Source: Caenimonas soli (lineage in GTDB: Bacteria; Pseudomonadota; Gammaproteobacteria; Burkholderiales; Burkholderiaceae_C). Taken from it: 64,000 nucleotides of DNA. The notes below the pieces were generated by a model. It was not told the DNA's origin, made no database searches, and was given only the letters and a program-made list of their open reading frames with translations. The stretch spans positions 186,001 to 250,000 of the forward strand of contig NZ_JABJVV010000002.1 in the NCBI RefSeq assembly GCF_013155545.1, in the 5' to 3' direction. The position numbers were made by a program, and so were the translations under genes. Of the stretch, positions 42,478 through 52,510 are shown piece by piece (positions within the stretch are counted from its first letter, which is position 1; the number at the start of each line of letters is the position of its first letter).

Positions 42478-43551
42478 ATGGCACGCTACGAAACCGGGTT
42501 CGACCAGGCACGGCAGCTTCTACGCAGCAGGTCCGACCGCGTCGCCTACGGTTTGCTCGCGCTGACCCTGGTCGCCGCTCCCTGGGTGCTGCCGAACTAT
42601 TACATCGGCGAGGCCACCTTCATCCTGATCATGTGCGTCGCCAGCCTCGGGCTGATGATGCTCACCGGCTTCACCGGCCAGACCTCGCTCGGCCAGTCCG
42701 CGTTCGTCGGCATCGGCGCTTACGTCCATGTGGTGCTCCTCACGAACGGCATGCCCTTTCCGGTGTCGCTGCTGCTGGCGGCCGCGGGCGCAGGGATTGC
42801 GGGACTGCTCGTTGGTATGCCCGCCATCCGGGTGTCGGGGTTGCACCTCGCAATGGTCACCATGGCATTTGCCATCGTGACCGAGCATGTCCTCGGCCGG
42901 TGGAAAAGCGTCACGGCGGGCCACAGCGGCCTCCCCGTCCCGGACCCCGCCATTTTCGGGTTCAGCCTTGGTGGCCCACGCCCCTTTTATTTCGTCTGCC
43001 TGGTCGTGCTTGTGCTGGCGCTTCTCCTCCTGGTCAACCTCATGCGTTCTGCGACCGGGCGCGCGTTCATTGGCATTCGCGACTCCGAGGCGGCGGCCCA
43101 GGGTCTCGGCATCGACGTCGCACGGACCAAGGTCATCGCCTTCAGCCTCTCGGCTGGGATTTCGGGCTTGGCCGGTGCATTGCTCGCCCACCAGATGCAA
43201 CACATCACGCCCGAGGCTTTCGGCTTGGCGCTGTCACTGCAACTAGTGCTGATGGTGTTCATCGGGGGACTTGGGAGCCTGCGCGGGGCGATCCTGGGCG
43301 CTGTGCTGATCGGGCTGCTGCCGTCGTTCATCTCGGCGCTCAAGGACGCGCTGCCCGCCAGGGTGGGCGCGCAGTTCGGCCTGGAGCTGTTTGTGTACGG
43401 CGCCGTGTTGACCTTCTTCGTGCTGCTCGAGCCCGGCGGACTGAACGCACGCTGGGTCCGCATCCGCAAGGTGCTCGGCGAGTTTCCTTGGGTGCGCACC
43501 AGCAGCATCCACCGCACCAAGGTCTACATGAAGTCGGAGCGCTATCGATGA
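42478..43551 (+). CDS. Branched-chain-type ABC permease, LivM family
   Basis: A 357-residue permease with eight or more hydrophobic segments and the LivM hallmarks LMMLTGFTGQTSLGQSAFVG and GRAFIGIRDSEAAAQGLGID. It is 4 nt after the LivH-type gene and overlaps the LivG-type gene (ATGA). It forms the channel with the LivH-type product. Confidence 0.92.
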   Translation: MARYETGFDQARQLLRSRSDRVAYGLLALTLVAAPWVLPNYYIGEATFILIMCVASLGLMMLTGFTGQTSLGQSAFVGIGAYVHVVLLTNGMPFPVSLLLAAAGAGIAGLLVGMPAIRVSGLHLAMVTMAFAIVTEHVLGRWKSVTAGHSGLPVPDPAIFGFSLGGPRPFYFVCLVVLVLALLLLVNLMRSATGRAFIGIRDSEAAAQGLGIDVARTKVIAFSLSAGISGLAGALLAHQMQHITPEAFGLALSLQLVLMVFIGGLGSLRGAILGAVLIGLLPSFISALKDALPARVGAQFGLELFVYGAVLTFFVLLEPGGLNARWVRIRKVLGEFPWVRTSSIHRTKVYMKSERYR

Positions 43552-44312
43552 GTGCGGCTTTTTTCGAACTCGAGCACCTGAGCCTGTCGTTCGGCGGCGT
43601 GAAGGCCGTGCGCGACGTCAGCCTGTCCATTGCGGCCGGCGAGATCCTGGCGGTGATCGGCCCGAACGGCGCGGGCAAGACTTCACTGTTGAACCTGATC
43701 ACGCGCGTATTCGACGCGAGCAGCGGCAGCATCCGATTCAACGGCCGCGACATTTCACGGCTGGCACGTCACGATGTGGTGCGCCAAGGAATCGCACGGA
43801 CGTTCCAGAACATCGAACTCTTCGAGGGCGCGACGGTGCTGGAGAACCTGCTGCTCGGCCGCCACCGGGCGAACCACGGCAGCTTCTTCTCGCAGATGCT
43901 CAACCTGCCGTCCGTCCAACGGGCGGAAGCGCAAACGCGTGAACGGGTCGAGAACGTGGTACGCCTGCTGGATCTCGCCCCCCATCGCAATCGCCCCGTG
44001 GCCGAGTTGCCCTATGGCGTACGCAAGGTGGTCGAACTCGGACGGGCCCTGGCAGCCGAGCCCGTGCTGTTGTTGCTGGACGAGCCGGCCTCCGGACTCA
44101 ACCCCGACGAGACGCGCCAACTTGCCTACTGGCTCGAGGACATCCAGGCGGAACTCGGCATCACGGTGATCATGGTGGAACACGACATGTCGCTGGTTGC
44201 CGCGGTGGCCAAGCGCGTCATCGTGATGGACCAAGGCCAGGTGCTGACGGACGGAACGCCGGCGCAAGTCCAAGCCGACCCGCGCGTGATCGCGGCCTAT
44301 CTGGGGACCTGA
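43548..44312 (+). CDS. Branched-chain-type ABC ATPase, LivG family
   Basis: A 254-residue ATPase. Walker A GPNGAGKT, LivG insert RTFQNIELFEGATVLENLLL, Walker B LLLLDEPASGLNP and switch His in IMVEHDM are intact. The usual LSGGQ signature is altered: the site reads ELPYGVRKVVELGRAL, which is common in this subfamily (LPYGxxRxxEIARAL). Its stop abuts the LivF-type start. Confidence 0.91.
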   Translation: MSAAFFELEHLSLSFGGVKAVRDVSLSIAAGEILAVIGPNGAGKTSLLNLITRVFDASSGSIRFNGRDISRLARHDVVRQGIARTFQNIELFEGATVLENLLLGRHRANHGSFFSQMLNLPSVQRAEAQTRERVENVVRLLDLAPHRNRPVAELPYGVRKVVELGRALAAEPVLLLLDEPASGLNPDETRQLAYWLEDIQAELGITVIMVEHDMSLVAAVAKRVIVMDQGQVLTDGTPAQVQADPRVIAAYLGT

Positions 44313-45095
44313 ATGAGCACCCTCTTGTCCGTCCGCAATCTCGAGACCTGGTACGGCCCCGTTCGGGCGTTGCACGGCGTCAGCCTCGAAGTGCATGCCG
44401 CGCAGATCGTCACGGTGCTGGGCGCCAATGGGGCCGGCAAGACGACCTTGCTCAACACCATCGCCGGGGTGCTGGCGCCTTCGAACGGGACCGTCGAATA
44501 CGAAGGGCGGCCCATAGGCGGCATGGACGCGGATGAAGTGTCTCGCAGCGGCCTCGTGCTGGTGCCCGAAGGGCGCCAGATTTTCCCGTTCCTCACCGTG
44601 GCCGAAAACCTGCGCATGGGCGCGTTCGCACGCCGTGACGTGCAAGTCGCGCAAGACATCGAGCAAATCTACGACTGGTTTCCCCGCCTGAAGGAGCGTC
44701 ACCGCCAGCAGGCCGGCCTTCTGTCCGGCGGCGAGCAGCAGATGGCGGCGATCGGCCGCGCGCTTATGGCACGGCCGAAGCTGTTGTTGCTGGACGAGCC
44801 TTCGCTCGGCCTCTCACCGCTGTTCACGAAGGACATCTTCGCGATCATCAAGCGCATTCGCGAGCAGACCAAGACCGCCGTCCTTGTGGTGGAGCAAAAC
44901 GCCGCCATCGCGCTGGCGACCGCCGATCACGGCTTCGTGATCGAACTCGGACGCGTGGCGGCGGCGGGCAGTTGCGAGGCCCTCTCGCAGCGCGAAGACA
45001 TCAAAGAGTTCTACCTGGGTGGCGCTTCGCACCATCTACCGCACGTTGCCGCCGGCGGCATTCGCCCGTCGCGTCGACGTTCCTCCTGGCATTGA
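44313..45095 (+). CDS. Branched-chain-type ABC ATPase, LivF family
   Basis: A 260-residue ATPase with Walker A GANGAGKT, VPEGRQIFPFLTVAENLRMG, signature LSGGEQQMAAIGRAL, Walker B LLLLDEPSLGLSP and switch region LVVEQNA, all LivF-typical. The final 20 residues are Arg/His-rich and extend past the usual end. It starts directly after the LivG-type stop. Confidence 0.91.
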   Translation: MSTLLSVRNLETWYGPVRALHGVSLEVHAAQIVTVLGANGAGKTTLLNTIAGVLAPSNGTVEYEGRPIGGMDADEVSRSGLVLVPEGRQIFPFLTVAENLRMGAFARRDVQVAQDIEQIYDWFPRLKERHRQQAGLLSGGEQQMAAIGRALMARPKLLLLDEPSLGLSPLFTKDIFAIIKRIREQTKTAVLVVEQNAAIALATADHGFVIELGRVAAAGSCEALSQREDIKEFYLGGASHHLPHVAAGGIRPSRRRSSWH

Positions 45096-45108
45096 TATAG
45101 GAATCCCC

Positions 45109-46302
45109 ATGACACTCAACCGCCGAACCCTTCTGAAGACAAGCATTGCTGCCGCGGCGCCAGGCGCCTTGTGGACACCCGCGCGCGCAGCCGGTGTTGC
45201 CGACAAGGAACTCGTCCTCGGCACGCATCTCGACCTTTCCGGACCGGTGGCGATCGCCATGCCCGTGATCCGCAACGGCATCCAGATGCGCATCGACGAG
45301 GCCAACGAGGCCGGCGGCATCAATGGCCGCAAGCTCCGGCTAGTGATCGAAGACAACGCGAGCCAGCCGTCGCAAGCCGTGCGCGCCGTAGACAAGCTGA
45401 TCCGCAAGGACGAGGTCTTCGCCCTGCTCTGCCCCTTCGGCTCGGGCCCGAACGTGGCCACGGTGAAAAAAGCCGTGGATGCCGGCGTAATCTGTTTTGC
45501 TCCATACGCGGCCTCGGCCCTGGTGCGCCAGGCGGCCGGCCAAACGCCACTGCTATTCACCACTAACCTGAACTACGACAGCACGACGTCGGCGGCGGTG
45601 CGATGGGCAACCGGCAATCTGGGCACGAAGAAGGTCGGCTTCGTCTACCAGGAAGGCCCTTTTGGCGACCTGGTCGGAAAGGGCGTCAAGGCGGCGCTCG
45701 CGGCCAAGGGCATGCCGCTTGCCGCAGAAGCGAGCTACAAGGTCGGGGATCTGGACTTCTCCTCGCACGTCGCGCGCATGCAGGCGGCGGGAGTGGACCT
45801 GATCGTCTGCGCGACCACGACACGCGAAACGATCGCCGTCGCGGCCGAAGTCAAAAAGCTCGGCTTGACCGGCGTCAACGTGCTGACCGCCAGCCCGGGC
45901 CGCGCCGGCCTGACCATCGCCCTGGGCAAGGAGGCGATGGAGGGCGTCTATGGCGTCGGCACGTGGCGCATCGCCACGCCCGACCAGGCCAACACCACAG
46001 AAAAGGCGTGGGCCGAAAGCTACCGCAAGCGCTTCAAGGCCGAGCCGGATGATGTGGCCGCGACTTTCTACGACTACACCAGCTGGTTCCTGCAAGAGGT
46101 GCGCAATGCGGGTCGCGACCTGACGACCGAGAAGCTGGTGAAGGCGCTTCAGGCATCCACTTTCAAGGGGGTGAATTCGTACGACACGCAACGCTTCGCG
46201 AACAACCACATCGACCCGGAATGGACGCGGGTCGAGCAAGTGGTGCAGGGTCGTTGGACGGCGCGTTCCAGCGTGGTCGACCCGGCCAAGATCTCGCTGT
46301 GA
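45109..46302 (+). CDS. Branched-chain-type periplasmic substrate-binding protein, LivK family
   Basis: A 397-residue type I periplasmic receptor. The signal peptide MTLNRRTLLKTSIAAAAPGA has an NRRTLLK twin-arginine-like motif and probable cleavage near ARAAG. The mature part has LVLGTHLDLSGPVAIAMPV and the usual two-lobe fold. It is 13 nt after the LivF-type gene; its TGA overlaps the GTG of the degenerate ligase. It defines the solute of this importer. Confidence 0.9.
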   Translation: MTLNRRTLLKTSIAAAAPGALWTPARAAGVADKELVLGTHLDLSGPVAIAMPVIRNGIQMRIDEANEAGGINGRKLRLVIEDNASQPSQAVRAVDKLIRKDEVFALLCPFGSGPNVATVKKAVDAGVICFAPYAASALVRQAAGQTPLLFTTNLNYDSTTSAAVRWATGNLGTKKVGFVYQEGPFGDLVGKGVKAALAAKGMPLAAEASYKVGDLDFSSHVARMQAAGVDLIVCATTTRETIAVAAEVKKLGLTGVNVLTASPGRAGLTIALGKEAMEGVYGVGTWRIATPDQANTTEKAWAESYRKRFKAEPDDVAATFYDYTSWFLQEVRNAGRDLTTEKLVKALQASTFKGVNSYDTQRFANNHIDPEWTRVEQVVQGRWTARSSVVDPAKISL

Positions 46303-48017
46303 TCCACGTGGCGTCATCACAGGCGGCCAACGAAGCGAACGCCGCGACGCTGCCGCAACTGTGGCGGCGTCGCTGCGTGCAGTGGGGTGATCGCCCCGCC
46401 TTGCGCCACAAGGATTGCGGCATCTGGCAGGGCCCGCGCTGGAGCGACTATTTCGCCGAGGCGCGGGCGATCGGCCTCGCGATGGACGATGCCGGGCTCG
46501 CACCCGGAGACGTCGTCTCCATCCTCTCGGACAATCGCCCGCAGTGGCTGATCGCCGACGTGGCGGCGCAGGCGATGGGCTACGTGTCGCATGGCATCTA
46601 TCCCTGCAGCACGGCGCCACAGGTCGGGCATGCGCTGGTCGAAGCCGGCAGCCGCGTGGTGATCGTGGAGAACGCCGATCAATTGATGAAAGTGCTGGCC
46701 GTGCGCGACCAATGCCCGGACCTGCGACACATCGTTGTCATGGAGACCCGCGGCCTCAGGCGCTTCACCGATGCGCAGGTCAGCTCTTATGACGACTGGC
46801 GCGCCCGCGGCGCCGAAGCCGCAGCCAAGCGGCCCGCTCTGTTCGACAGCAGGATCGACGCCGGCGACGGCAATCACATCGCGTTTCTCGCCAGCACGGC
46901 GGGGAGCACCGGAGCGGCGCGGCTGGTCGCCGTGCGACAGCACGAATTCATGCAGGAAGTCCGTGCAACGCGCCAGTGGCTGCGCCTGCACCCGGGGGAT
47001 CGATCGCTCTCCGTCGTGTCGCTGGCGCAGCATGGCGAACGGCTGCTGGCGGCCAAAGCGATGCTCGTGCACGAAAGCCTGCTGCACTTTCCCGAGAACC
47101 CAGCGACGGTGTTCAATGACATGCTCGAGGTCGAGCCGCACTTCCTGTTCGCGCCCCCGCGGTTCTTTGAAAAGCTGCAGGGCCTGACCGAGCTGTTCAT
47201 GCAGGAAGCCATTCCAGTCGCCCGCGCCGCCTATGCCGCGAGCCTCTCCGCAGCCCGGCCCAGCTGGTGGCAGCGCAAGACACGTGGTCGCATCCGGGCG
47301 GCTCTGGGACTACGGAACGTGCGGCTGGTGTTGACGAGCGGGGCGTCCAGCGCAGGCGACATGGCTGAATGGTTCGGGACCATCGGAGTTCCGGTACTCG
47401 ATTGCTATGGCCTGGCAGAAGTGGGCTTCTGCAACGATGCGCAGCTGAAGCTGGCACCCGACGGAGAGATTCTCGTACACAGCGCCAACCCGCTTCCCGG
47501 TTACTGGAAACGAGGCGAGATATCCCGCACTCCGACGGACCCAGACGGCTGGCTGCGCACCGGCGACCTGGGCCGCCTCGACGAGCAGGGGCGCGTGCGC
47601 CTGCTGGGCCGCGTTCAGGCGCGAGTGGTCTGCGCAGAAGGCACGCCGATCAGCCCCGAGGTTGCAGAGGATGCGTTCCGCCAGAGTGCTTACATCGCCG
47701 ACGCCGTTGTCGTGCACAAAGACGAGCGCACGACCGCGCTGCTTTCGCTCGACGAAGAGCGGATCAGGAACTACGCGCAGCAGCACAAGTTGCCTTTCAC
47801 TGATTACACCAGCCTGCTCGCGCTGCCGGAAATCGATTCGCTGGTCGCGGCGCAGGTCCACATCGCGAATGGCCGGCTTCCCGAGCGCCACCGCGTGCGC
47901 AACGTCCGGGTGATCCCCCGCCCGCTGCGCTCCGGCGACGAGGAACTCACGCCGGCGCTGCGCCTGAACCGCTGGGTGGTCGCGCGCCGATACGCCGATC
48001 TGCTTGACGCCACCTGA
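46299..48017 (+). CDS. Degenerate long-chain acyl-CoA synthetase-like protein
   Basis: A 572-residue protein with the long-chain AMP-binding fold. The adenylation core is recognisable (SILSDNRPQWLIADVAAQAM, CYGLAEVG, GWLRTGDLGRLDEQG), but key motifs are changed. The P-loop, normally TSGTTGxPKG, reads STAGSTGAARL, lacking Pro-Lys-Gly. The hinge has GRVQARVVCAEG and the C-terminal TPTLKxKR catalytic-Lys motif reads TPALRLNR, with no Lys. It may be inactive or do only part of the reaction, perhaps holding an acyl substrate for the transporter. GTG 46299 overlaps the receptor stop; GTG 46308 is an alternative. Confidence 0.85.
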   Translation: MIHVASSQAANEANAATLPQLWRRRCVQWGDRPALRHKDCGIWQGPRWSDYFAEARAIGLAMDDAGLAPGDVVSILSDNRPQWLIADVAAQAMGYVSHGIYPCSTAPQVGHALVEAGSRVVIVENADQLMKVLAVRDQCPDLRHIVVMETRGLRRFTDAQVSSYDDWRARGAEAAAKRPALFDSRIDAGDGNHIAFLASTAGSTGAARLVAVRQHEFMQEVRATRQWLRLHPGDRSLSVVSLAQHGERLLAAKAMLVHESLLHFPENPATVFNDMLEVEPHFLFAPPRFFEKLQGLTELFMQEAIPVARAAYAASLSAARPSWWQRKTRGRIRAALGLRNVRLVLTSGASSAGDMAEWFGTIGVPVLDCYGLAEVGFCNDAQLKLAPDGEILVHSANPLPGYWKRGEISRTPTDPDGWLRTGDLGRLDEQGRVRLLGRVQARVVCAEGTPISPEVAEDAFRQSAYIADAVVVHKDERTTALLSLDEERIRNYAQQHKLPFTDYTSLLALPEIDSLVAAQVHIANGRLPERHRVRNVRVIPRPLRSGDEELTPALRLNRWVVARRYADLLDAT

Positions 48018-48059
48018 GCGCCGTCCAGGATCCTTACCAAACCAACTGGAGTTTTTCAC

Positions 48060-49244
48060 ATGAGAGAAGCAGTCATCGTTTCAACCGCACGCACCGGCAT
48101 CGGCCGGGCCTTTCGCGGTGCCCTGAACAACATCAAGTCGCCCACGCTGATGGGCCACGCGATCCGTCACGCAGTGCAGCGCGCCGGCGTCAACCCCGGG
48201 GAAGTCGAGGATGTCGTCATCGGCACCGCGATGGCCGGCGGGACGGCGGGCATGAACGTCGGGCGCCTTGCCGCACTGGCCGCGGGATTGCCGCAGTCGG
48301 TGCCTGGCCAGACCATGGACCGGCAATGCGCATCCGGCCTGATGGCCGTCGCAACGGCGGCCAAGCAGATCATCGTCGACGGGATGGATGTGACCGTGGG
48401 CGGCGGGCAGGAGAACATTTCCGCCGTCCAGAACCCGTTCGTCAAGTGGGTCGGGGAAACGGCCGATGCGAACCTCATTGCGCAGGCCCAGCACGCCTAC
48501 ATCCCGATGCTCCAGACGGCCGAAATTGTTTCGAAGAAGTACGGCATCTCGCGCGAAGCGCAGGACGCCTATTCGCTTGAGGCGCAACGCCGCACCGCGA
48601 TGGCCCAGGACAAGCGCCTGTTCGACGCCGAGATCGTGCCGATCACCGCGTCCATGGCCGTGGCTGACAAGGTTACGGGCGCCGTGACTTACCGGGATGT
48701 GCGGCTCGACCGTGACGAGGGCAACCGGCCGGACACGACACTCGAAGGCCTCGCAAATCTCAAACCGGTAGTCGAGGGCGGCGTGATCACGGCCGGTAAC
48801 TCCAGCCAGCTCTCGGACGGCGCATCGGCCTGCGTGCTGGTGGAGCGCACCGTGGCTGAACGCCGCGGGCTGAAGCCCTTGGGCATCTATCGCGGCATCG
48901 CCGTGGCCGGATTGGCGCCGGAGGAGATGGGGATCGGCCCGGTGTTCGCGGTGCCCAAGCTCCTCAAGACCCATGGCCTGAAGGTGAGCGACATCGGCTT
49001 GTGGGAACTGAATGAAGCCTTCGCCTGCCAAGTGATCTACTCGCGCGATCGACTCGGCATCGATCCCAACCTCCTCAACGTGAATGGCGGGGGCATCACC
49101 ATCGGCCATCCCTATGGGATGACGGGCTCCAGACTGGTGGGCCATGCACTCATTGAAGGCAAGCGGCGCGGCGCGCGCTACGTTGTCGTGACCATGTGCA
49201 TCGGCGGTGGCATGGGTGCCGCAGGCTTGTTCGAAGTCGCTTGA
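48060..49244 (+). CDS. Thiolase (acetyl-CoA acyltransferase)
   Basis: A 394-residue thiolase. Nucleophile Cys90 (DRQCASG), His350 (GHPYGMTG) and Cys380 (CIGGGMG) are all present, with the usual GGGQENIS loop. It cleaves a 3-oxoacyl-CoA with CoA to acetyl- (or propionyl-) CoA and a shortened acyl-CoA, the last step of a beta-oxidation round. It lies in the liv/acyl-CoA operon between the degenerate ligase and the acyl-CoA dehydrogenase. A second intact thiolase is at 62741 and a thiolase fragment at 53519. Confidence 0.93.
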   Translation: MREAVIVSTARTGIGRAFRGALNNIKSPTLMGHAIRHAVQRAGVNPGEVEDVVIGTAMAGGTAGMNVGRLAALAAGLPQSVPGQTMDRQCASGLMAVATAAKQIIVDGMDVTVGGGQENISAVQNPFVKWVGETADANLIAQAQHAYIPMLQTAEIVSKKYGISREAQDAYSLEAQRRTAMAQDKRLFDAEIVPITASMAVADKVTGAVTYRDVRLDRDEGNRPDTTLEGLANLKPVVEGGVITAGNSSQLSDGASACVLVERTVAERRGLKPLGIYRGIAVAGLAPEEMGIGPVFAVPKLLKTHGLKVSDIGLWELNEAFACQVIYSRDRLGIDPNLLNVNGGGITIGHPYGMTGSRLVGHALIEGKRRGARYVVVTMCIGGGMGAAGLFEVA

Positions 49245-49260
49245 AGCAAGGAGCAGCACA

Positions 49261-51039
49261 ATGAACTACCAAAGCCCTTTGCGCGATTTCCAGTTTGTTC
49301 TGCACGAATTGCTGCAGGTCCCCTCCATGATGCAGTCGTGCGGCCAGTCGGAATTCGACGCCGACACGATCGACCAGGTACTCACCGCCGCCGGCCAGTT
49401 CGCGTCCGAGGTGATCGCGCCCCTGAACGCGGCGGGTGACCAGCACGGGTGCATCATGGCCGCCCCGGGCGTGGTGCAGACACCGCCAGGATTCAAGCAA
49501 GCGTACGACGAGTACACCAGGAACGGCTGGCATGGCCTGGCTTGCAGCGCGGAGTTCGGCGGCCAGGGCTTTCCGTCGGTGGTCGACAGCGCTGTCACGG
49601 AGATGTTGGGCGGCGGCAACATGGCGTGGTCGGCCTATACCGGCATGTCGCATGCCACATACGTCAACGTGGCCGCCAACGGCTCAGCCGAGCAGAAGGC
49701 GCTCTATTTGCCGAAGATCGCGTCCGGAGAGTGGGCTGGCACGATGTGTCTCACAGAGCCGAACGCTGGCACCGACCTGGGCTTGCTTCGAACCCGCGCC
49801 GTCCCGCAACCCGACGGGACCTACAGCATCAGCGGCACGAAAATCTTCATTTCCGGCGGCGAACAGGACCTGACCGAGAATGTAATGCACCTTGTGTTGG
49901 CGCGAATGCCCAATTCGCCGCAAGGTGTCAAGGGCATCTCGCTCTTCATCGTGCCCAAGTTCATCCCCGACGCAAGCGGCGGCGTGGGCCCGCGCAATGC
50001 CGTGACCTGCGGCTCGCTGGAACACAAGCTCGGCATTCACGGCAACTCGACTTGCACCATGAACTTTGACGGGGCAACCGGCTGGCTGCTCGGCGAGGCC
50101 GATAGAGGATTGGCCGCTATGTTCGTGCAGATGAATTACATGCGCGTGCTGGTCGGAGTCACCGCCATCGGCGTCATGGAAGCCGCGTACCAGAAGGCTC
50201 TGGCTTACGCCAAGGAGCGCCTTCAAGGCCGTGTGGCGGGCGCGAAACCGTCGAACCAGGGCGCGGACCCGATTGCCGGCCATGCCGATGTGCGGCGTAT
50301 GCTGCTGACGCAGAAAGCCAATGTGGAGGGCGCGCGCGCACTTGCCTTGTGGGCTTCGCAGCTCAGCGATTTGCAGCGCCTCCATCCCGACGCCGCCAAA
50401 CGAACTGAAGCCGGCGAGATGCTGGGCCTGCTGACTCCCGTCGTCAAGGCCTTGGCCAGCGATCTCGGCGTAGAGTCCACGTTGCTCGCAATGCAGGTGT
50501 TCGGCGGCCATGGCTACATTCGCGAGAATGGAGTCGAGCAGCACCTGCGTGATGTCCGGATCATTGGGCTTTATGAGGGCACCAACGGCGTCCAGGCCAT
50601 GGACTTGCTCGGACGCAAGGTGCTGGGTGACCAGGGCCATCGCATGAACGCGTTTCTGGACATGGCGGGGGCCTTCGCCGAAACGTGCAGTCCGCGCAAA
50701 GCCATGCGCGAGTTCGCCGAACCGTTGGCCCAACTTGTTGCCGACGTCAGGCAGCTTACGGCCGAGCTCGTAAGCGCCTCCGCCAACGACCCCCATGCGA
50801 GCGGAGCAGCGGCAGTGCCCTACCTGCGCCTGGTCGGGCATTTGGCCCTTGCATGGACTTGGGCACGCATGGCCGAAGTCTCGATCAACAAGTCCGAGGC
50901 GACGGACCCGATCTACGCTTCGAAGATCGCGACCGCCCGCTTCTACTTCCAGCGCATACTGCCGCAGACTGCGGCACTTCGCGCGGAAATCCGAGCCGGA
51001 TCTTCCGCGCTGATGGAGCCCGCGCTCGACCTGTTGTGA
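49261..51039 (+). CDS. Large acyl-CoA dehydrogenase (DmdC-like, ~600 aa)
   Basis: A 592-residue FAD acyl-CoA dehydrogenase of the long type with an extra C-terminal helical domain, as in DmdC (3-methylmercaptopropionyl-CoA dehydrogenase) and related enzymes. Seen: N-terminal helical domain, MCLTEPNAGTDLGLLRTRAV FAD/substrate strand, LFIVPKFIPDASG, then VFGGHGYIRENGVEQHLRDV and LYEGTNGVQAMDLLGRKVL. It introduces the 2,3-double bond into an acyl-CoA. GGAG precedes ATG 49261. Its place after thiolase and before ligase and crotonase gives a nearly full beta-oxidation set; a 3-hydroxyacyl-CoA dehydrogenase is not in this operon. Confidence 0.92.
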   Translation: MNYQSPLRDFQFVLHELLQVPSMMQSCGQSEFDADTIDQVLTAAGQFASEVIAPLNAAGDQHGCIMAAPGVVQTPPGFKQAYDEYTRNGWHGLACSAEFGGQGFPSVVDSAVTEMLGGGNMAWSAYTGMSHATYVNVAANGSAEQKALYLPKIASGEWAGTMCLTEPNAGTDLGLLRTRAVPQPDGTYSISGTKIFISGGEQDLTENVMHLVLARMPNSPQGVKGISLFIVPKFIPDASGGVGPRNAVTCGSLEHKLGIHGNSTCTMNFDGATGWLLGEADRGLAAMFVQMNYMRVLVGVTAIGVMEAAYQKALAYAKERLQGRVAGAKPSNQGADPIAGHADVRRMLLTQKANVEGARALALWASQLSDLQRLHPDAAKRTEAGEMLGLLTPVVKALASDLGVESTLLAMQVFGGHGYIRENGVEQHLRDVRIIGLYEGTNGVQAMDLLGRKVLGDQGHRMNAFLDMAGAFAETCSPRKAMREFAEPLAQLVADVRQLTAELVSASANDPHASGAAAVPYLRLVGHLALAWTWARMAEVSINKSEATDPIYASKIATARFYFQRILPQTAALRAEIRAGSSALMEPALDLL

Positions 51040-51052
51040 GAGCCGCGCACTG

Positions 51053-52510
51053 ATGTATCACCTGAGCCAGTTCGCGCGCGCCACGCCCAACAAGCTGGCC
51101 GTGCATTTCCTGGAGAGCGGCAAAGCGTTCACCTTCGCGCAGCTGGAACGACAGGCCAACCGCGCCGCAAACGCGCTGCTCTCGCTCGGATTGAAGCAGC
51201 ACGACTGCGTCGCGCTCTGCCTCGAGAACTCGCCTGAGCTGCTCTTGCTCACGCTGGGAGCGCAACGCATCGGCCTGTACTACACGCTCATGTCGACGCG
51301 CCTTTCGGCGGCGGACTCCGCATACATCGTCAAAGACTCGCAAGCCCGCGTCGCCATCACATCTTCTTCGATGGACGGGTGGCACGCGCACTTCGCTGCG
51401 GCATCGGAAGATTCACCGCCCTTCCTCGCTCCCGGGCGGGAGATGCTGTACTCGTCGGGCACAACGGGCCGGCCCAAGGGCGTTCGCAAACCGCCATTCG
51501 AGGGCAGATTTGACGGCATAGACAACCGCAACGCCGGGGTTGCGGCCGGATTCGGCCTGGATGCCTCGTCGGTCTATCTCTCAACCTCGCCGCTTTACCA
51601 CAGCGCGCCAAACCGGTTCCTGTCAGCGGCCATCCATCTCGGCGCGACCAGCATCGTGATGGAAAAATTCGATGCCGAACGTGCCCTCGCCGCCATTGAC
51701 CGGTTCGCCTGCACGCATTCGCTCTGGGTGCCAACCATGTTCCATCGCCTGCTGCGCCTGGAGCCCCAGGTGCGCGAGCGGTACAGCACGGCCTCGATGA
51801 TCCACGCCGTTCACGGCGCGGCGCCCTGCCCGGTCCACGTCAAGCAGGCAATGATCGACTGGTGGGGTCCCGTGCTCGACGAGTACTACTCCGGAACCGA
51901 AGGCATCGGCTCCACGGCAATCACCTCACGCGAATGGCTCACGCACAGGGGCTCCGTCGGGCGAGCCACGGACGGCATCCTGCACATCCTCGATGACGCA
52001 GGCAATGAGTTGCCGCCTGGGGAAACCGGGCAGGTCTACTTCGAGAGCAACGCCCAATTCGAGTACTGGAACGATCCGGGCAAGACCCGCGCCGCCACCA
52101 GCCCGCAAGGCTGGCGCTCGTTCGGCGACATCGGGCATGTCGACGCCGAGGGCTATCTCTATCTCACCGACCGCAAAGACTTCGTCATCATCTCGGGCGG
52201 CGTCAACATCTACCCGCAGGAGATCGAAGACGTGCTGCTGCAGGATCCACGCGTCGCGGACGCCGCGGTTTTCGGCATTCCGAACGAGGAGTTCGGCGAG
52301 GAAGTCAAGGCCGTGGTACAGCCGGCGCGGCCCGAGCAATCTGGACCGGCGGTCGCGGAGGCGCTGCTGGCGCGCTGCCGCGAACTGCTCGGACCGATCA
52401 AGACACCCAAGAGCATCGATTTCGAGTCCGATTTTCCGCGGCATGCGACCGGCAAACTCTACAAGAAGCTGTTGCGCGACCGCTACCTCAAACAAGGAAC
52501 ATCCTCATGA
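51053..52510 (+). CDS. AMP-forming acyl-CoA ligase
   Basis: A 485-residue ligase, shorter than most, with an intact P-loop LYSSGTTGRPKGVRKPPF, YYSGTEGIG, FGDIGHVDAEG, hinge DRKDFVIISGGVNIYPQEIE and C-terminal Lys motif RHATGKLYKKLLR. It is the likely active partner to the degenerate ligase earlier in the operon. The substrate is unknown. It is 13 nt after the dehydrogenase stop and overlaps the crotonase start (ATGA). Confidence 0.9.
   Translation: MYHLSQFARATPNKLAVHFLESGKAFTFAQLERQANRAANALLSLGLKQHDCVALCLENSPELLLLTLGAQRIGLYYTLMSTRLSAADSAYIVKDSQARVAITSSSMDGWHAHFAAASEDSPPFLAPGREMLYSSGTTGRPKGVRKPPFEGRFDGIDNRNAGVAAGFGLDASSVYLSTSPLYHSAPNRFLSAAIHLGATSIVMEKFDAERALAAIDRFACTHSLWVPTMFHRLLRLEPQVRERYSTASMIHAVHGAAPCPVHVKQAMIDWWGPVLDEYYSGTEGIGSTAITSREWLTHRGSVGRATDGILHILDDAGNELPPGETGQVYFESNAQFEYWNDPGKTRAATSPQGWRSFGDIGHVDAEGYLYLTDRKDFVIISGGVNIYPQEIEDVLLQDPRVADAAVFGIPNEEFGEEVKAVVQPARPEQSGPAVAEALLARCRELLGPIKTPKSIDFESDFPRHATGKLYKKLLRDRYLKQGTSS

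Noticed and set aside
44021..44060. Altered ABC signature in the LivG-type ATPase as a defect
   Set aside because: LPYG-type signatures are normal in LivG-family ATPases.
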